Both the position numbers and the translations under genes were made by a program. Positions 55,947-64,000 of a stretch of DNA of 64,000 nt are shown here, piece after piece; the stretch's first letter is position 1, and the number at the start of each line of letters is the position of its first letter. Under the pieces are notes generated by a model. It was not told the origin of the DNA, made no database searches, and saw only the letters and a program-made list of their open reading frames with translations. The stretch comes from Anaerotignum faecicola (GTDB taxonomy: Bacteria; Bacillota; Clostridia; Lachnospirales; Anaerotignaceae). The stretch is from contig NZ_BHVZ01000001.1 of NCBI RefSeq assembly GCF_003865035.1, positions 434,001 through 498,000 on the forward strand. The letters run 5' to 3'.

Positions 55947-56549
55947 TTATTCCTGTTCAAATGTCACCGTAATACAGGAAATGTGCCAATCCTCTTCTGT
56001 ATATGCCTGCCAGCCCATTTCCAGAAATTCCTTTGGATTTTTCCACAAATCCCCATGAAATTCCTCATAGCAATACACAGCATCCATCTGGTACAAAAGC
56101 GGTATCGGCTGTCCGTATACAACTGCGCCGCCATCTGTCCAGTAAATGCGCCGTTCCCAGGGCATCGTGGCAATGCTTCTTTCGACAGGTGCGAAATTGC
56201 CGCTTTCCGCCTTTTGAAACGCATCATCCGCTACTGCAACATTGTATCCATCTCGGATATCATTCCCGACGGAAAGTGCAAAGCTTGCCTTGCTTTTCTC
56301 GTGTATCAGCTCCTCAGATGTGCCGATTGGCTCCCATGCTCCATCCTTTGTCAGACTCCACGTTTGGAAGGTTGCCTGCTTGATTGGCTCTCTCCCCTGA
56401 AAATCGTAGAATTTTCCGTTCCAATTCAGAATATGGAGTACATTCTCCGTTTGCGTTTTGAGTTTTTTTGGCGTTAGCGTCATGGATGCTTCCCCTGCAC
56501 AGCCTGTCAGCAGGAGCAGGCTCAGGCAAAGCAACAGTTTCCTTTTCAT
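55947..56549 (-). CDS. Hypothetical lipoprotein
   Basis: 200 residues. MKRKLLLCLSLLLLTGCAGE is a lipoprotein signal peptide with lipobox LTGC. The mature part has no recognised domain; aromatic-rich segments such as LLYQMDAVYCYEEFHG and GWQAYTEEDWHISC are seen. The ATG at 56549 has GGAGGG eight bases upstream. The gene is flanked by near-identical terminator hairpins. Confidence 0.8.
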   Translation of the reverse strand: MKRKLLLCLSLLLLTGCAGEASMTLTPKKLKTQTENVLHILNWNGKFYDFQGREPIKQATFQTWSLTKDGAWEPIGTSEELIHEKSKASFALSVGNDIRDGYNVAVADDAFQKAESGNFAPVERSIATMPWERRIYWTDGGAVVYGQPIPLLYQMDAVYCYEEFHGDLWKNPKEFLEMGWQAYTEEDWHISCITVTFEQE

Positions 56550-56617
56550 ACGGGCAGCCCTCCTTTTTTTCAGCATACCAATAAAGGGAAGCACCGTCAA
56601 TCTCATTTAAAGATGTA

Positions 56618-56650
56618 CAGAAAAAAGGACTTGGAAATTCCAAGTCCCTG
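56618..56650 (-). terminator. Terminator after glmS
   Basis: GGGACTTGGA pairs with TCCAAGTCC and is followed by a run of T on the minus strand, 14 bases after the glmS stop. It nearly duplicates the hairpin at 55913-55941. Confidence 0.85.
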
Positions 56651-56663
56651 TAATTTTTGTTTC

Positions 56664-58487
56664 TTATTCAACTGTAACGGATTTTGCCAGATTTCTGGGT
56701 TTATCCACATCGCAGCCGCGTTCCACTGCGATATAATATGCGAACAGCTGCATGGGCAATACGTCATAGGATGCGGTAAAGAGATGATTTACCTTCGGCA
56801 GATAAACCACTTCATCGGCTACATCCTCGATAGCGGTGCAATCCTCCGTGGCGATTGCCAGCACCTTTGCGCCTCTCGCCTTGACTTCCTTCACGTTGCT
56901 GACGGTTTTCTCCAGCAGGCTTTCCTGTGTTGCGATGGCAACCACCAGTGTACCGTCCTCAATCAGAGAAATGGTGCCATGCTTGAGCTCCCCTGCGGCA
57001 TAGGCTTCACTATGGATATAGGAAATTTCCTTCAGCTTCAGAGAGGATTCCATTGCAACTGCGTAATCCAGACCGCGTCCGATGATGAAGGCATTTTCGC
57101 AGTTTGCATATTTCTTTGCGATTTCCGCCATTCTTGCGTCAACCTTCAGCACCTCTGCTGTTTTTTCGGGCAAATCATGCAGTTCCTTCACTGCCGCGGT
57201 ATAGGCTTCTTCCGTCATTGTGCCGCGCACCCTTGCAAAATACAGCGCAATCAGATACAGCACAGACACCTGTGTGGTATAGCCCTTTGTGGTCGCAACG
57301 GCGATTTCGGGACCTGCCCAGGTATAAATCACATCATCGCTTTCTCTGGCAATGGAGCTGCCTACCACATTGACAATCGCAAGCACCTTTACGCCCTGCT
57401 TCTTTGCTTCACGCAGTGCCGCGAGGGTATCTGCGGTTTCGCCGCTCTGGCTGATGATGATGCAAAGGTCATTTTTCGCAAGGATAGGGTTTCTGTATCT
57501 GAATTCGGATGCGATATCCACCTCAACGGGAATACGGCAGGTTTCTTCAATGACATATCTGCCGACAACCCCTGCGTGCATGGCACTGCCGCAGGCAACA
57601 ATATGAATCCTTCCGCAGTTTTTGATTTCTTCCTCTGTCAGAGAAACATCCTCCAGATGGATGCCGCTTTCGGTCACTCTGGGCTGAATGGTCTTTTTCA
57701 GCGCTTCGGGCTGCTCCATGATTTCCTTCATCATGAAGTAATCATAGCCGCCCTTTTCTGCCGCCGCGATATCCCATGTGACATGATAAACCTCTTTCTT
57801 GATTTCCTTGCCGTTTATATCGTACAGCTTTACGCCGTCATTTTTCAGCACGGCAATTTCATTTGTTTCCAATAAATAATAATCTCTGGTGTATTCCAGC
57901 AGGGCGGGAATATCGGATGCGATATAATTTTCGCCCTTGCCCAGACCAATCAGCAGAGGGCAGTCCTTTCTGACTGCAACCAATATATCGGGATGATCTG
58001 TACACATAATGCCCAGAGCGTATGCGCCGCGGATTTTTTCCAGCAGCTTTCTTGTGGTGGAGACCATATCTCCATCATATAAATCCTCAAAAAGCTGTGC
58101 CACCACTTCCGTATCCGTTTCGGATTTGAAGGTATAGCCCTTTTCGATGAGCATATTTTTCAGCTCCAGATAATTTTCAATGATGCCATTGTGTACCACG
58201 GAAATTTTGCCGTTTTGGCTATTATGGGGATGGCTGTTTATTTCATTGGGCACGCCATGGGTTGCCCAACGGGTATGCCCGATGCCGATATGAGAGGATT
58301 TTTTATCATCCTTCTCCACCTTTTCTCTGAGACCTGCCAGCTTCCCCTTTACCTTGATGGTATGAATCCCATCATGATAAACGGAAATACCGGCAGAGTC
58401 ATACCCACGATATTCCAATTTGGACAGACCGTTCAGCAATACGGGAACAGCCTGATTTTCACCAATATATCCTACGATTCCGCACAT
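56664..58487 (-). CDS. glmS: Glutamine-fructose-6-phosphate aminotransferase (isomerizing)
   Basis: 607 residues. Makes glucosamine-6-phosphate for cell-wall synthesis. The nucleophile is Cys2 (MCGIVGYIG) of the N-terminal glutaminase domain; GHTRWATHGVPNEINSHPH follows. Two SIS sugar isomerase domains hold SQSGETADTLAALREAK and AGELKHGTISLIEDGTLVVA, and the C-terminus is DVDKPRNLAKSVTVE. The ATG at 58487 is the conserved start behind GGAGG. Controlled by the glmS ribozyme upstream. Confidence 0.98.
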   Translation of the reverse strand: MCGIVGYIGENQAVPVLLNGLSKLEYRGYDSAGISVYHDGIHTIKVKGKLAGLREKVEKDDKKSSHIGIGHTRWATHGVPNEINSHPHNSQNGKISVVHNGIIENYLELKNMLIEKGYTFKSETDTEVVAQLFEDLYDGDMVSTTRKLLEKIRGAYALGIMCTDHPDILVAVRKDCPLLIGLGKGENYIASDIPALLEYTRDYYLLETNEIAVLKNDGVKLYDINGKEIKKEVYHVTWDIAAAEKGGYDYFMMKEIMEQPEALKKTIQPRVTESGIHLEDVSLTEEEIKNCGRIHIVACGSAMHAGVVGRYVIEETCRIPVEVDIASEFRYRNPILAKNDLCIIISQSGETADTLAALREAKKQGVKVLAIVNVVGSSIARESDDVIYTWAGPEIAVATTKGYTTQVSVLYLIALYFARVRGTMTEEAYTAAVKELHDLPEKTAEVLKVDARMAEIAKKYANCENAFIIGRGLDYAVAMESSLKLKEISYIHSEAYAAGELKHGTISLIEDGTLVVAIATQESLLEKTVSNVKEVKARGAKVLAIATEDCTAIEDVADEVVYLPKVNHLFTASYDVLPMQLFAYYIAVERGCDVDKPRNLAKSVTVE

Positions 58488-58509
58488 AAATTTCAACCTC
58501 CAACGTTTT

Positions 58510-58690
58510 ATTCGTTCGTTGCCTTTCTTTTGTCGGGAGCGTTGACCGCTCTGTTTTGTAAAAAGGCCTGCGACCCTGAACGAAAGGGCGAGGAGCATCC
58601 GCCGAATTTTCGATATGGAAAGCAAAAAAATACTTAAAATGCTCTCTGCACTCCTGCCTCGTCAGCCGCCCAATCTGCGGCTCTGGCGCT
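58510..58690 (-). ncRNA. glmS ribozyme/riboswitch
   Basis: On the minus strand AGCGCCAGAGC begins at 58690, GCGGCTGACGAGG follows, and GGCGGATGCTCCTCG lies further on, matching the conserved core of the glucosamine-6-phosphate-activated ribozyme (GCGCC, GACGAGG, GGCGGAUGC pieces). Later paired elements include GAGCGGTCAACGCTC. Self-cleavage is expected between 58690 and 58689. It lies between the promoter and the glmS start, so product feedback degrades the mRNA. Confidence 0.93.
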
Positions 58691-58776
58691 TAAAAACTCT
58701 TTTAACCTTCCTTTCCTTTATACTGACCGATTGGCAGCCCTTGCCGAATTTTGTGGTATACATAGTTCGACATGAT

Positions 58777-58805
58777 ATTATAGCATTTTTTCCTTCTGTG
58801 GTAAA
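58777..58805 (-). promoter_or_regulatory. Promoter of glmS
   Basis: TTTACC (58805-58800) and a perfect TATAAT (58782-58777) with a 17-base spacer on the minus strand, about 85 bases before the ribozyme. Confidence 0.7.
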
Positions 58806-58972
58806 GCCCTTTTCTTATCTTATGCGGCGTTCGCCCGTCCCTGTGTACGAAAAAAGACAAAATCTTTATAAATTTGAAAGACTTTTGTTATGGAAATTTT
58901 AAAAAAATACGTTATACTATAAATACAAAGAATTCCGAAAAAAGGATATTGCCGAAAAGGAGGAATATAAAA

Positions 58973-59848
58973 ATGAAAAAATTACTGGCACTTTTCCTTG
59001 CCTGTACGATGGTGCTTGGCTTAGCATCCTGCAAGGAGCAGGATGAGGAAGAAAAAAACACCCTTACCGCAGAGGAAACGGTAGCAACCATGCAGGACCC
59101 CATTGACGCACTGGCACGGTGCATGGTGGAAAACAATCTGGAATACAACCCCGAAGATCCTGATTTCTTCTGGACCGCACTGTATTATTTTGCAGGGGGC
59201 TATGGTCTGAAGCATGAGGGCGTAGAGGAATTGACGGATACATATCAGCTAAAGGTTCCTTCTACTGTAATGGAGGAATATGCGATTGCGCTGTTCAGCG
59301 ACTACAAGGGACTGCCGGAGCTGCCCGAAATCATGCAGGGCAACGTTTCCTACGATGAAAATGCAGATGCGTATCTGCTTTCCGAAGGGGATATCGGTCT
59401 TTCCGAAACAAGGCTTGGCGATATCAAGGAAACCAAGGACGGCTACACACTGGTTGCAGAGCTGACCGGCACGGATGAAGAGGAGGAATTGATTGCATCC
59501 TTTGATGTTACACTGATTCGCAACACCTTTGCGGATGAAATCGAAAATCCCCTGTATCTGTGCAGCGTTTCTTCCATGAAGATGACACAGAAAAAGGGCG
59601 CGGATGTTTCCGAAGGCGGCACAGCAACACTGATTCCCGACGAAACCATCACGGCAACCTTCAACGGACTTTCCGATGCACATACTGCGGAAATGACGCT
59701 TTCCGAAGGCGATATTCGTGCATTTCAGTTTGATGCGGAATCTGCCGCAGGCAAAATCATCAGCGGTCTGAATGAAGGCGACGTTGTAACCTTCGGCTAT
59801 ATCGTGGATAAGCGCAACGGCTCTTATGTGATTGTAAGCGCGGAATAA
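58973..59848 (+). CDS. Hypothetical lipoprotein
   Basis: 291 residues. MKKLLALFLACTMVLGLASC is a lipoprotein signal with lipobox LASC; the mature protein begins with an acidic stretch (KEQDEEEK). The remaining residues hold no recognised domain, with a C-terminal beta-rich part ending VTFGYIVDKRNGSYVIVSAE. AAGGAGG lies nine bases before the ATG at 58973. Plus-strand gene divergent from glmS; its own promoter is unclear. Confidence 0.8.
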   Translation: MKKLLALFLACTMVLGLASCKEQDEEEKNTLTAEETVATMQDPIDALARCMVENNLEYNPEDPDFFWTALYYFAGGYGLKHEGVEELTDTYQLKVPSTVMEEYAIALFSDYKGLPELPEIMQGNVSYDENADAYLLSEGDIGLSETRLGDIKETKDGYTLVAELTGTDEEEELIASFDVTLIRNTFADEIENPLYLCSVSSMKMTQKKGADVSEGGTATLIPDETITATFNGLSDAHTAEMTLSEGDIRAFQFDAESAAGKIISGLNEGDVVTFGYIVDKRNGSYVIVSAE

Positions 59849-59857
59849 GGAATTTAC

Positions 59858-59879
59858 GTCGAAAGCGGAGCTTTCGACC
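59858..59879. other. Small hairpin downstream of the lipoprotein gene
   Basis: GTCGAAAGC and GCTTTCGAC pair around a short GAG loop between the lipoprotein stop and the terminator. Confidence 0.5.
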
Positions 59880-59890
59880 CGAAAAACAGA

Positions 59891-59926
59891 AAATACCACA
59901 TTCACAAACGCGAATGTGGTATTTTT
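59891..59926. terminator. Bidirectional terminator between converging genes
   Basis: AATACCACATTC (59892-59903) and GAATGTGGTATT (59912-59923) form a 12-base perfect stem followed by T7 on the plus strand. It serves the lipoprotein gene and the facing minus-strand FAD protein gene. Confidence 0.9.
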
Positions 59927-61513
59927 TTATTTCATCCAGCCATATTTTTCTGCAATTTTTTCTGCGACAAAAATGCCATCCACTGCCGCGGAGACAATGC
60001 CGCCTGCGTAGCCTGCGCCCTCACCGGCAGGGTAAATGCCCTGCTTGCAAAGGCTCATGCCTGTTTTATCGCGCAGAATACGAATCGGGGAGGAGCTGCG
60101 GCTTTCCACCGCCGTCAGAACCGCATCCGCGCGGTCAAAGCCCTTGAGCTTTCTGCCCATGGCAGGCAGAGCTTCCCGCAGGGCTTCTGTCATGAAGGCA
60201 GGAAAAATCTCATCCAGACTGCTTTCCCTTACGGCAGGGCGATAGGTTGCTGTGACCTCTGCGGCTTCGCCTTTTCCCTTGCCCAGAAAGCTACCGACCG
60301 TCTGCACAGGTGCGGTATAGCTGCCGCCGCCTGCCAGAAATGCCCTTTCCTCCAATTCCCGTTGGAAAAGCATCCCTGCCAGAGGGTGATCGCTCCCGAA
60401 ATCCTCAGGGAAAATCTGCACCAGTAATGCAGAATTTGCATTCTTCCCATCTCTGGCATGCTCACTCATGCCATTGACGGCAAGCCTACCTTCTTCGGAT
60501 GCCGCCGCCACCACATAGCCACCGGGACACATACAGAAGGTATAGACACCGCGGTTTTTCTGCGTAGTATAGGTCAGGCGATAATCTGCCGCAGGCAGAA
60601 TCGCTGCTGCATCACCATACTGCACGGCATCAATCATAGCCTGAGGATGCTCAATCCGCACGCCCATGGCAAAGGGCTTCTGCTCCAGTGCAAATTTTTC
60701 TTCATATAATAAGGTAAAGGTATCCCTTGCGCTATGCCCCAAGGCAAGCACAACATCCTCTGCTTCGATTTTCTCTCCATTTTGCAGGAAAACCGCCTGC
60801 ACGCAGTCATTCTCCCACTGAAAGCCTGTCACCTTGGCGAAGAAGCGCACCTCACCGCCCAGAGAAATGATTTTTTCCCGAAGCTGCTTTACCACGCCGC
60901 GCAGCAAATCTGTCCCGATATGCGGCTTGGCATCATAAAGAATTTCCTCGGGCGCGCCTGCGTCCACCATTTCCTCCAGAACCTTGCGGCAACGGGGGTC
61001 TTTGATGCGCGTAGTCAGCTTGCCATCGGAAAAGGTACCTGCGCCGCCCTCGCCAAACTGCACGTTGCTTTCCACATCCAGCTTGCCTGTTTGCCAAAAG
61101 GTATCGACCGCCTGCTTGCGGCTGTCCACATCGCCGCCACGCTCCAGTACAATGGGCTGCAAGCCCATTTCCGCCAGAAGCAAGGCAGCAAACATGCCCG
61201 CAGGCCCGAAGCCAACCACAACGGGACGCTTTGACGGGCGATTTTCCCCCTTTGGCAGATGATACGCCAAATCGGGTGTTTTGGAAATGTGTTTCTCCTT
61301 ATTTTTTTCCAGAATTTTATTCTCGTTCTTCACTTCCACATCCACCACATAAGCATAATGGATGTTATCCTTTTTTCTGGCATCCAGAGAACGCTTGAAA
61401 ATGCGGTACGCCTTGATTTCCTCCACAGGCACGCGCAGCGCCTTTGCCAGCTTCTTTTCCAAAGCCTTTTGATTGCCTGTCACAGGCAGTTTCAATTCAG
61501 ATACACGAATCAT
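59927..61513 (-). CDS. NAD(P)/FAD-dependent oxidoreductase (FAD-dependent protein family)
   Basis: 528 residues. The N-terminal 80 residues are a small alpha/beta domain (VSELKLPVTGNQ and following), then the FAD-binding motif VVGFGPAGMFAALLLAEMG at about 99-117 and ESNVQFGEGGAGTFSDGKLT. It ends in GIYPAGEGAGYAGGIVSAAV, typical of this clostridial family of NAD(FAD)-utilising dehydrogenases. Substrate unknown. The ATG at 61513 overlaps the truA2 stop by four bases. Confidence 0.88.
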   Translation of the reverse strand: MIRVSELKLPVTGNQKALEKKLAKALRVPVEEIKAYRIFKRSLDARKKDNIHYAYVVDVEVKNENKILEKNKEKHISKTPDLAYHLPKGENRPSKRPVVVGFGPAGMFAALLLAEMGLQPIVLERGGDVDSRKQAVDTFWQTGKLDVESNVQFGEGGAGTFSDGKLTTRIKDPRCRKVLEEMVDAGAPEEILYDAKPHIGTDLLRGVVKQLREKIISLGGEVRFFAKVTGFQWENDCVQAVFLQNGEKIEAEDVVLALGHSARDTFTLLYEEKFALEQKPFAMGVRIEHPQAMIDAVQYGDAAAILPAADYRLTYTTQKNRGVYTFCMCPGGYVVAAASEEGRLAVNGMSEHARDGKNANSALLVQIFPEDFGSDHPLAGMLFQRELEERAFLAGGGSYTAPVQTVGSFLGKGKGEAAEVTATYRPAVRESSLDEIFPAFMTEALREALPAMGRKLKGFDRADAVLTAVESRSSSPIRILRDKTGMSLCKQGIYPAGEGAGYAGGIVSAAVDGIFVAEKIAEKYGWMK

Positions 61514-62274
61514 GCTTCGCTGCCGCCTTTCCAATCCTCATAAAATACCTCGCGCAAAAAAAGTCCGCGGCTCGGTGCCGTAAAGCCTGCCTGCTCTCGG
61601 CTTTTTGCCAGTAAAATCCGCTCTGCTTCGCCTGCGTTTTTCTTCCCCTCACCAACCTCGATGAGCGTTCCCGTAAGGATGCGCACCATCTGGTAGAGAA
61701 AGCCGTTGCCGTAAAAATGCAGGGTCAGCTTATCCTCTGTTTCCTCGAACACGATATCATAAATCGTGCGGACGGTTGATTTTTTCATTCTTTTATTGGC
61801 ACAGAAGCTTTTGAAATCATGCGTGCCGATGAAGGCTGCCGCCGCCTGCCGCATTGCCTGAACATCAAGCGTTTCCGTACAACGGAAGGTATATTTTCGC
61901 TCAAACACAGGCGAATGCTTGCCAATCCAGATGGAATAGGAATAATGCTTCGCCTTTGCGCTGAGTCTGCTGTGGAAACGAGGGGGCATTTCCGCGATGG
62001 AAACCGCCGCGATGTCCTCGGGCAGCTTCGCATTGAAGGCATCCAAAAGCTGTTCGGCTGTGCCGTTCCAGTTAATGCGGAAATTCATAACCTGCCCTGT
62101 GGCGTGCGTGCCTGCGTCCGTTCTGCCGGAGCCGAAAACCTCTGTTTCCGCGCCGCTGATTTCCTGTAGGATGCGTTCCAGCTTTTCCTGTATGGTGTTT
62201 TCCGTATTGCCCTGCTTCTGCCAGCCGTTATAGCGTGTGCCATCGTATGCCAGAACCATTTTATAATTCTTCAT
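61510..62274 (-). CDS. truA: tRNA pseudouridine(38-40) synthase TruA (copy 2)
   Basis: 254 residues. MKNYKMVLAYDGTRYNGWQK and FGSGRTDAGTHATGQVMNF with catalytic Asp53, then FYGNGFLYQMVRILTGTLIE. Only moderately similar to copy 1, so they are old paralogues rather than a recent duplication. It lies between the pyrophosphatase and FAD-protein genes with a weak ribosome binding site, so it probably depends on read-through or coupling. Confidence 0.94.
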   Translation of the reverse strand: MKNYKMVLAYDGTRYNGWQKQGNTENTIQEKLERILQEISGAETEVFGSGRTDAGTHATGQVMNFRINWNGTAEQLLDAFNAKLPEDIAAVSIAEMPPRFHSRLSAKAKHYSYSIWIGKHSPVFERKYTFRCTETLDVQAMRQAAAAFIGTHDFKSFCANKRMKKSTVRTIYDIVFEETEDKLTLHFYGNGFLYQMVRILTGTLIEVGEGKKNAGEAERILLAKSREQAGFTAPSRGLFLREVFYEDWKGGSEA

Positions 62275-62283
62275 AGCTGTCCC

Positions 62284-63918
62284 TTACTGCTGCAGCACAT
62301 GCAGAACACTGGGAACAAACTGTTTCTTTCTGGAAACCAGACCGGGCACGTGTACCCAGTTCTCCTCAGGCTCGCCAAATGCGGTTTCCACCAGTTCCTT
62401 CGCGCCTTCGCCTGCAAATACCAGATCGGAGGATTCTGTCAGGATATTTGTCAGCAGGAAGAACAGCATTTCACCTTCCTTGACTGCGCCTTCCATATAA
62501 GCCGCAATTTTAGGACGCAGCTGCTCCAGCTCTGTCTTATCCATGGAAGAAATCTGCCCTGCGCCAAAGTTTTTATCGTTGCCGCTGAATTTTTTGAAGT
62601 CCTGATAGAAAATTTCTTCGGGTGTTTTATCTGCAAGGCTGCTGCCGGCGCGGAACATTTTTTCTGCATGCTCCTGAATTTCAATACCTGCGATTTTCGC
62701 CAGCTCCTCTGCCGCCTTTTTATCCTTCGGGGTGCAGGTAGGAGAACGGAACATCAGCGTATCGGAAATGATTGCGGAGCAAAGCAGCCCTGCGATTTTC
62801 TGATCCACTTCCACGTTATTTTCCTGATACAGGTCATAAATAATCGTACCTGTGCAGCCTACAGGCTGATTGCGGAAAAATACGGGCAACGCCGTTTCCA
62901 TACTGCCCAGTCTGTGATGGTCGATAATTTCCAAAATTTCTGCCTCATCAATGCCATCAACCGCCTGTCCCTTCTCATTATGGTCAACCAATATAATTTT
63001 CTTATTATCCATACTCAGCAGGGAGCGTCTGGAAAGCATACCGCAATACTTCCCATCTCTACCCAGAACGGGGAAATCTCTGTGGCGGATTTTTGCCAAT
63101 GTATCACGGATGTCGCTGATGAAATCCTCTCTGCTGAAGGTGATCAGATGATCCTTTTTCATAAAATAGCGCACGGGTGCAGACTGGGAAATCAGTCTTG
63201 CTACCATCAGGGTATCATGCGGTGTGCTGATGATTTTGCAGTTATTTTCCTTTGCCAGCTTCTGAATTGTCTTAGAAATAGGTGCGCCGGTACAAACCAC
63301 GATGCAGCCTGCATTCATCTCGATACCGCAAAGCTGATTTTCAAAACGGTTCCCGGTCAGAAGCATATCGCCGTCTTCTACATAGTTTTCCAGCAGATCA
63401 GGATTTGCCGCACCAATCAGAATTTTCCCCTTTGTAATTTCTTCCTCGGAATCACCGACAATCATTGTACCATCAATCGCATCCAGAACATTCGTATATT
63501 TTGTGTGGGATATTGCCAGAATCCGTGTTTCGTAGATGTCCATATTCGCTGTTGCGATATCCTTAACGGAAATAATGCCCTCCAGCACGCCATCGTTTAC
63601 AATGGGCATGGTGGATTCACGCAGGTCTCTCATTTTATTCCACGCATTTTTCAGGGAAATACCCTCATCCAAGGAGGGGGTGGGCTTAATCTCCACATCC
63701 TTCACCTGTGTGCCGACATGACCGATGAATTCAGGCGTTTCCACATCAAAAAAATCCAGCACATACTTTGTTTCGTTATTAACCTCGCCTGCTCTTTTCG
63801 GTACAAATACACCATCATCCGTTTTATTTTTCAATGCTGCATAGGCAATCGCAGAGCAGATGGAATCTGTATCCGGATTTTTATGCCCAATGACAAATAC
63901 CTTCTTTTCCTTTAACAT
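62284..63918 (-). CDS. ppaC: Manganese-dependent inorganic pyrophosphatase, family II with CBS and DRTGG domains
   Basis: 544 residues. The DHH core has GHKNPDTDSICSAIAYA and LEIIDHHRLGSM, and the C-terminal DHHA2 part ends with the pyrophosphate-binding SRKKQFVPSVLHVLQQ. Between them lie two CBS halves (RESTMPIVNDGVLEGIISV and RHRDFPVLGRDGKYCGMLSR) around a DRTGG domain with LLTGNRFENQLCGIEMNAG. Such CBS-containing enzymes are inhibited by AMP/ADP and activated by diadenosine tetraphosphate. GGGAGG precedes the ATG. Confidence 0.94.
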   Translation of the reverse strand: MLKEKKVFVIGHKNPDTDSICSAIAYAALKNKTDDGVFVPKRAGEVNNETKYVLDFFDVETPEFIGHVGTQVKDVEIKPTPSLDEGISLKNAWNKMRDLRESTMPIVNDGVLEGIISVKDIATANMDIYETRILAISHTKYTNVLDAIDGTMIVGDSEEEITKGKILIGAANPDLLENYVEDGDMLLTGNRFENQLCGIEMNAGCIVVCTGAPISKTIQKLAKENNCKIISTPHDTLMVARLISQSAPVRYFMKKDHLITFSREDFISDIRDTLAKIRHRDFPVLGRDGKYCGMLSRRSLLSMDNKKIILVDHNEKGQAVDGIDEAEILEIIDHHRLGSMETALPVFFRNQPVGCTGTIIYDLYQENNVEVDQKIAGLLCSAIISDTLMFRSPTCTPKDKKAAEELAKIAGIEIQEHAEKMFRAGSSLADKTPEEIFYQDFKKFSGNDKNFGAGQISSMDKTELEQLRPKIAAYMEGAVKEGEMLFFLLTNILTESSDLVFAGEGAKELVETAFGEPEENWVHVPGLVSRKKQFVPSVLHVLQQ

Positions 63919-63950
63919 TTTTATTCCTCCCTAAAAATTTCTACTCTTCA

Positions 63951-63986
63951 TATTGAAATTTCCAATATTTAACCAAGTTTAGTATA
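63951..63986 (-). promoter_or_regulatory. Candidate -10 and inverted repeat upstream of ppaC
   Basis: TATACT (63986-63981 on the minus strand) is a good -10; its -35 would lie just beyond the window edge. ATATTG and CAATAT (about 63951-63969) form an inverted repeat between it and the gene. Confidence 0.4.
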
Positions 63987-64000
63987 TCCTATAAAACAGC

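Noticed and set aside
62299..63915. 538-codon plus-strand open frame
   Set aside because: Fully antisense to the pyrophosphatase gene, which has clear catalytic motifs; composition is not protein-like.
1..64000. CRISPR arrays, tRNA or rRNA genes, insertion sequences, prophage
   Set aside because: No regularly spaced repeats, cloverleaf sequences, transposase motifs or phage genes were found on reading through all intergenic regions.

Overview
The window is a chromosomal segment of a low-to-mid GC Gram-positive anaerobe of the class Clostridia, most likely a Lachnospirales / Anaerotignum-like bacterium. The reasons are the Firmicute-type S10-spc-alpha ribosomal cluster with a KOW-domain protein beside infA, a glmS ribozyme, strong GGAGG ribosome binding sites with many GTG and TTG starts, a zinc-type S14, two FeoAB iron systems, DUF3793 and DUF2325 proteins, a CBS-DRTGG family II pyrophosphatase, and an acyl-CoA dehydrogenase-EtfBA operon. 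Genus-level placement is inference. Almost all genes lie on the minus strand. No rRNA, tRNA, CRISPR array, transposase or prophage gene was seen.

Layout. 1-5.2 kb: a large exported GLUG-repeat/coiled-coil protein (runs off the left edge) translationally coupled to an MMPL/RND-family membrane protein. 5.3-10.6 kb: rplM-rpsI with a consensus promoter and a leader, then truA, a DUF554 membrane protein and the vitamin-transporter energising module ecfA1-ecfA2-ecfT. 10.7-26.7 kb: the ribosomal supercluster, read right to left: rpsJ, rplCDWB, rpsS, rplV, rpsC, rplP, rpmC, rpsQ, rplNXE, rpsN, rpsH, rplFR, rpsE, rpmD, rplO, secY, adk, a terminator, then KOW protein, infA, rpmJ, rpsM, rpsK, rpsD, rpoA, rplQ. 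The map gene usual after adk is absent. 27.2-32.6 kb: an acyl-CoA dehydrogenase/EtfB/EtfA operon, an iron-type alcohol dehydrogenase family enzyme, and a 2',3'-cyclic phosphodiesterase. 32.6-44.9 kb: transketolase and a transaldolase-like enzyme, threonine synthase, an rRNA cytosine methyltransferase, a flavoredoxin, a membrane protein with a possible start-region frameshift, a metallophosphoesterase, a small alarmone synthetase, and the PTS general proteins HPr and enzyme I.

45.0-52.2 kb is an iron island: a plus-strand operon DUF2325-DUF3793-flavodoxin and two minus-strand ferrous iron systems (feoA1-feoB1-Cys-rich peptide; feoA2-feoB2-Cys-rich peptide). Related TTAG-type inverted repeats, resembling DtxR/IdeR-class operators, sit at the promoters, suggesting a common metal-dependent regulator that is not encoded here. 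52.3-64.0 kb: a GntR (YtrA-like)-controlled ABC system, a lipoprotein, glmS with its ribozyme, a second lipoprotein, an FAD-dependent dehydrogenase, a second truA paralogue and a family II pyrophosphatase.

Together the window is mainly housekeeping (translation, secretion, nucleotide and central metabolism), with accessory interest in the GLUG/MMPL pair, the iron island and several structured non-coding stretches.
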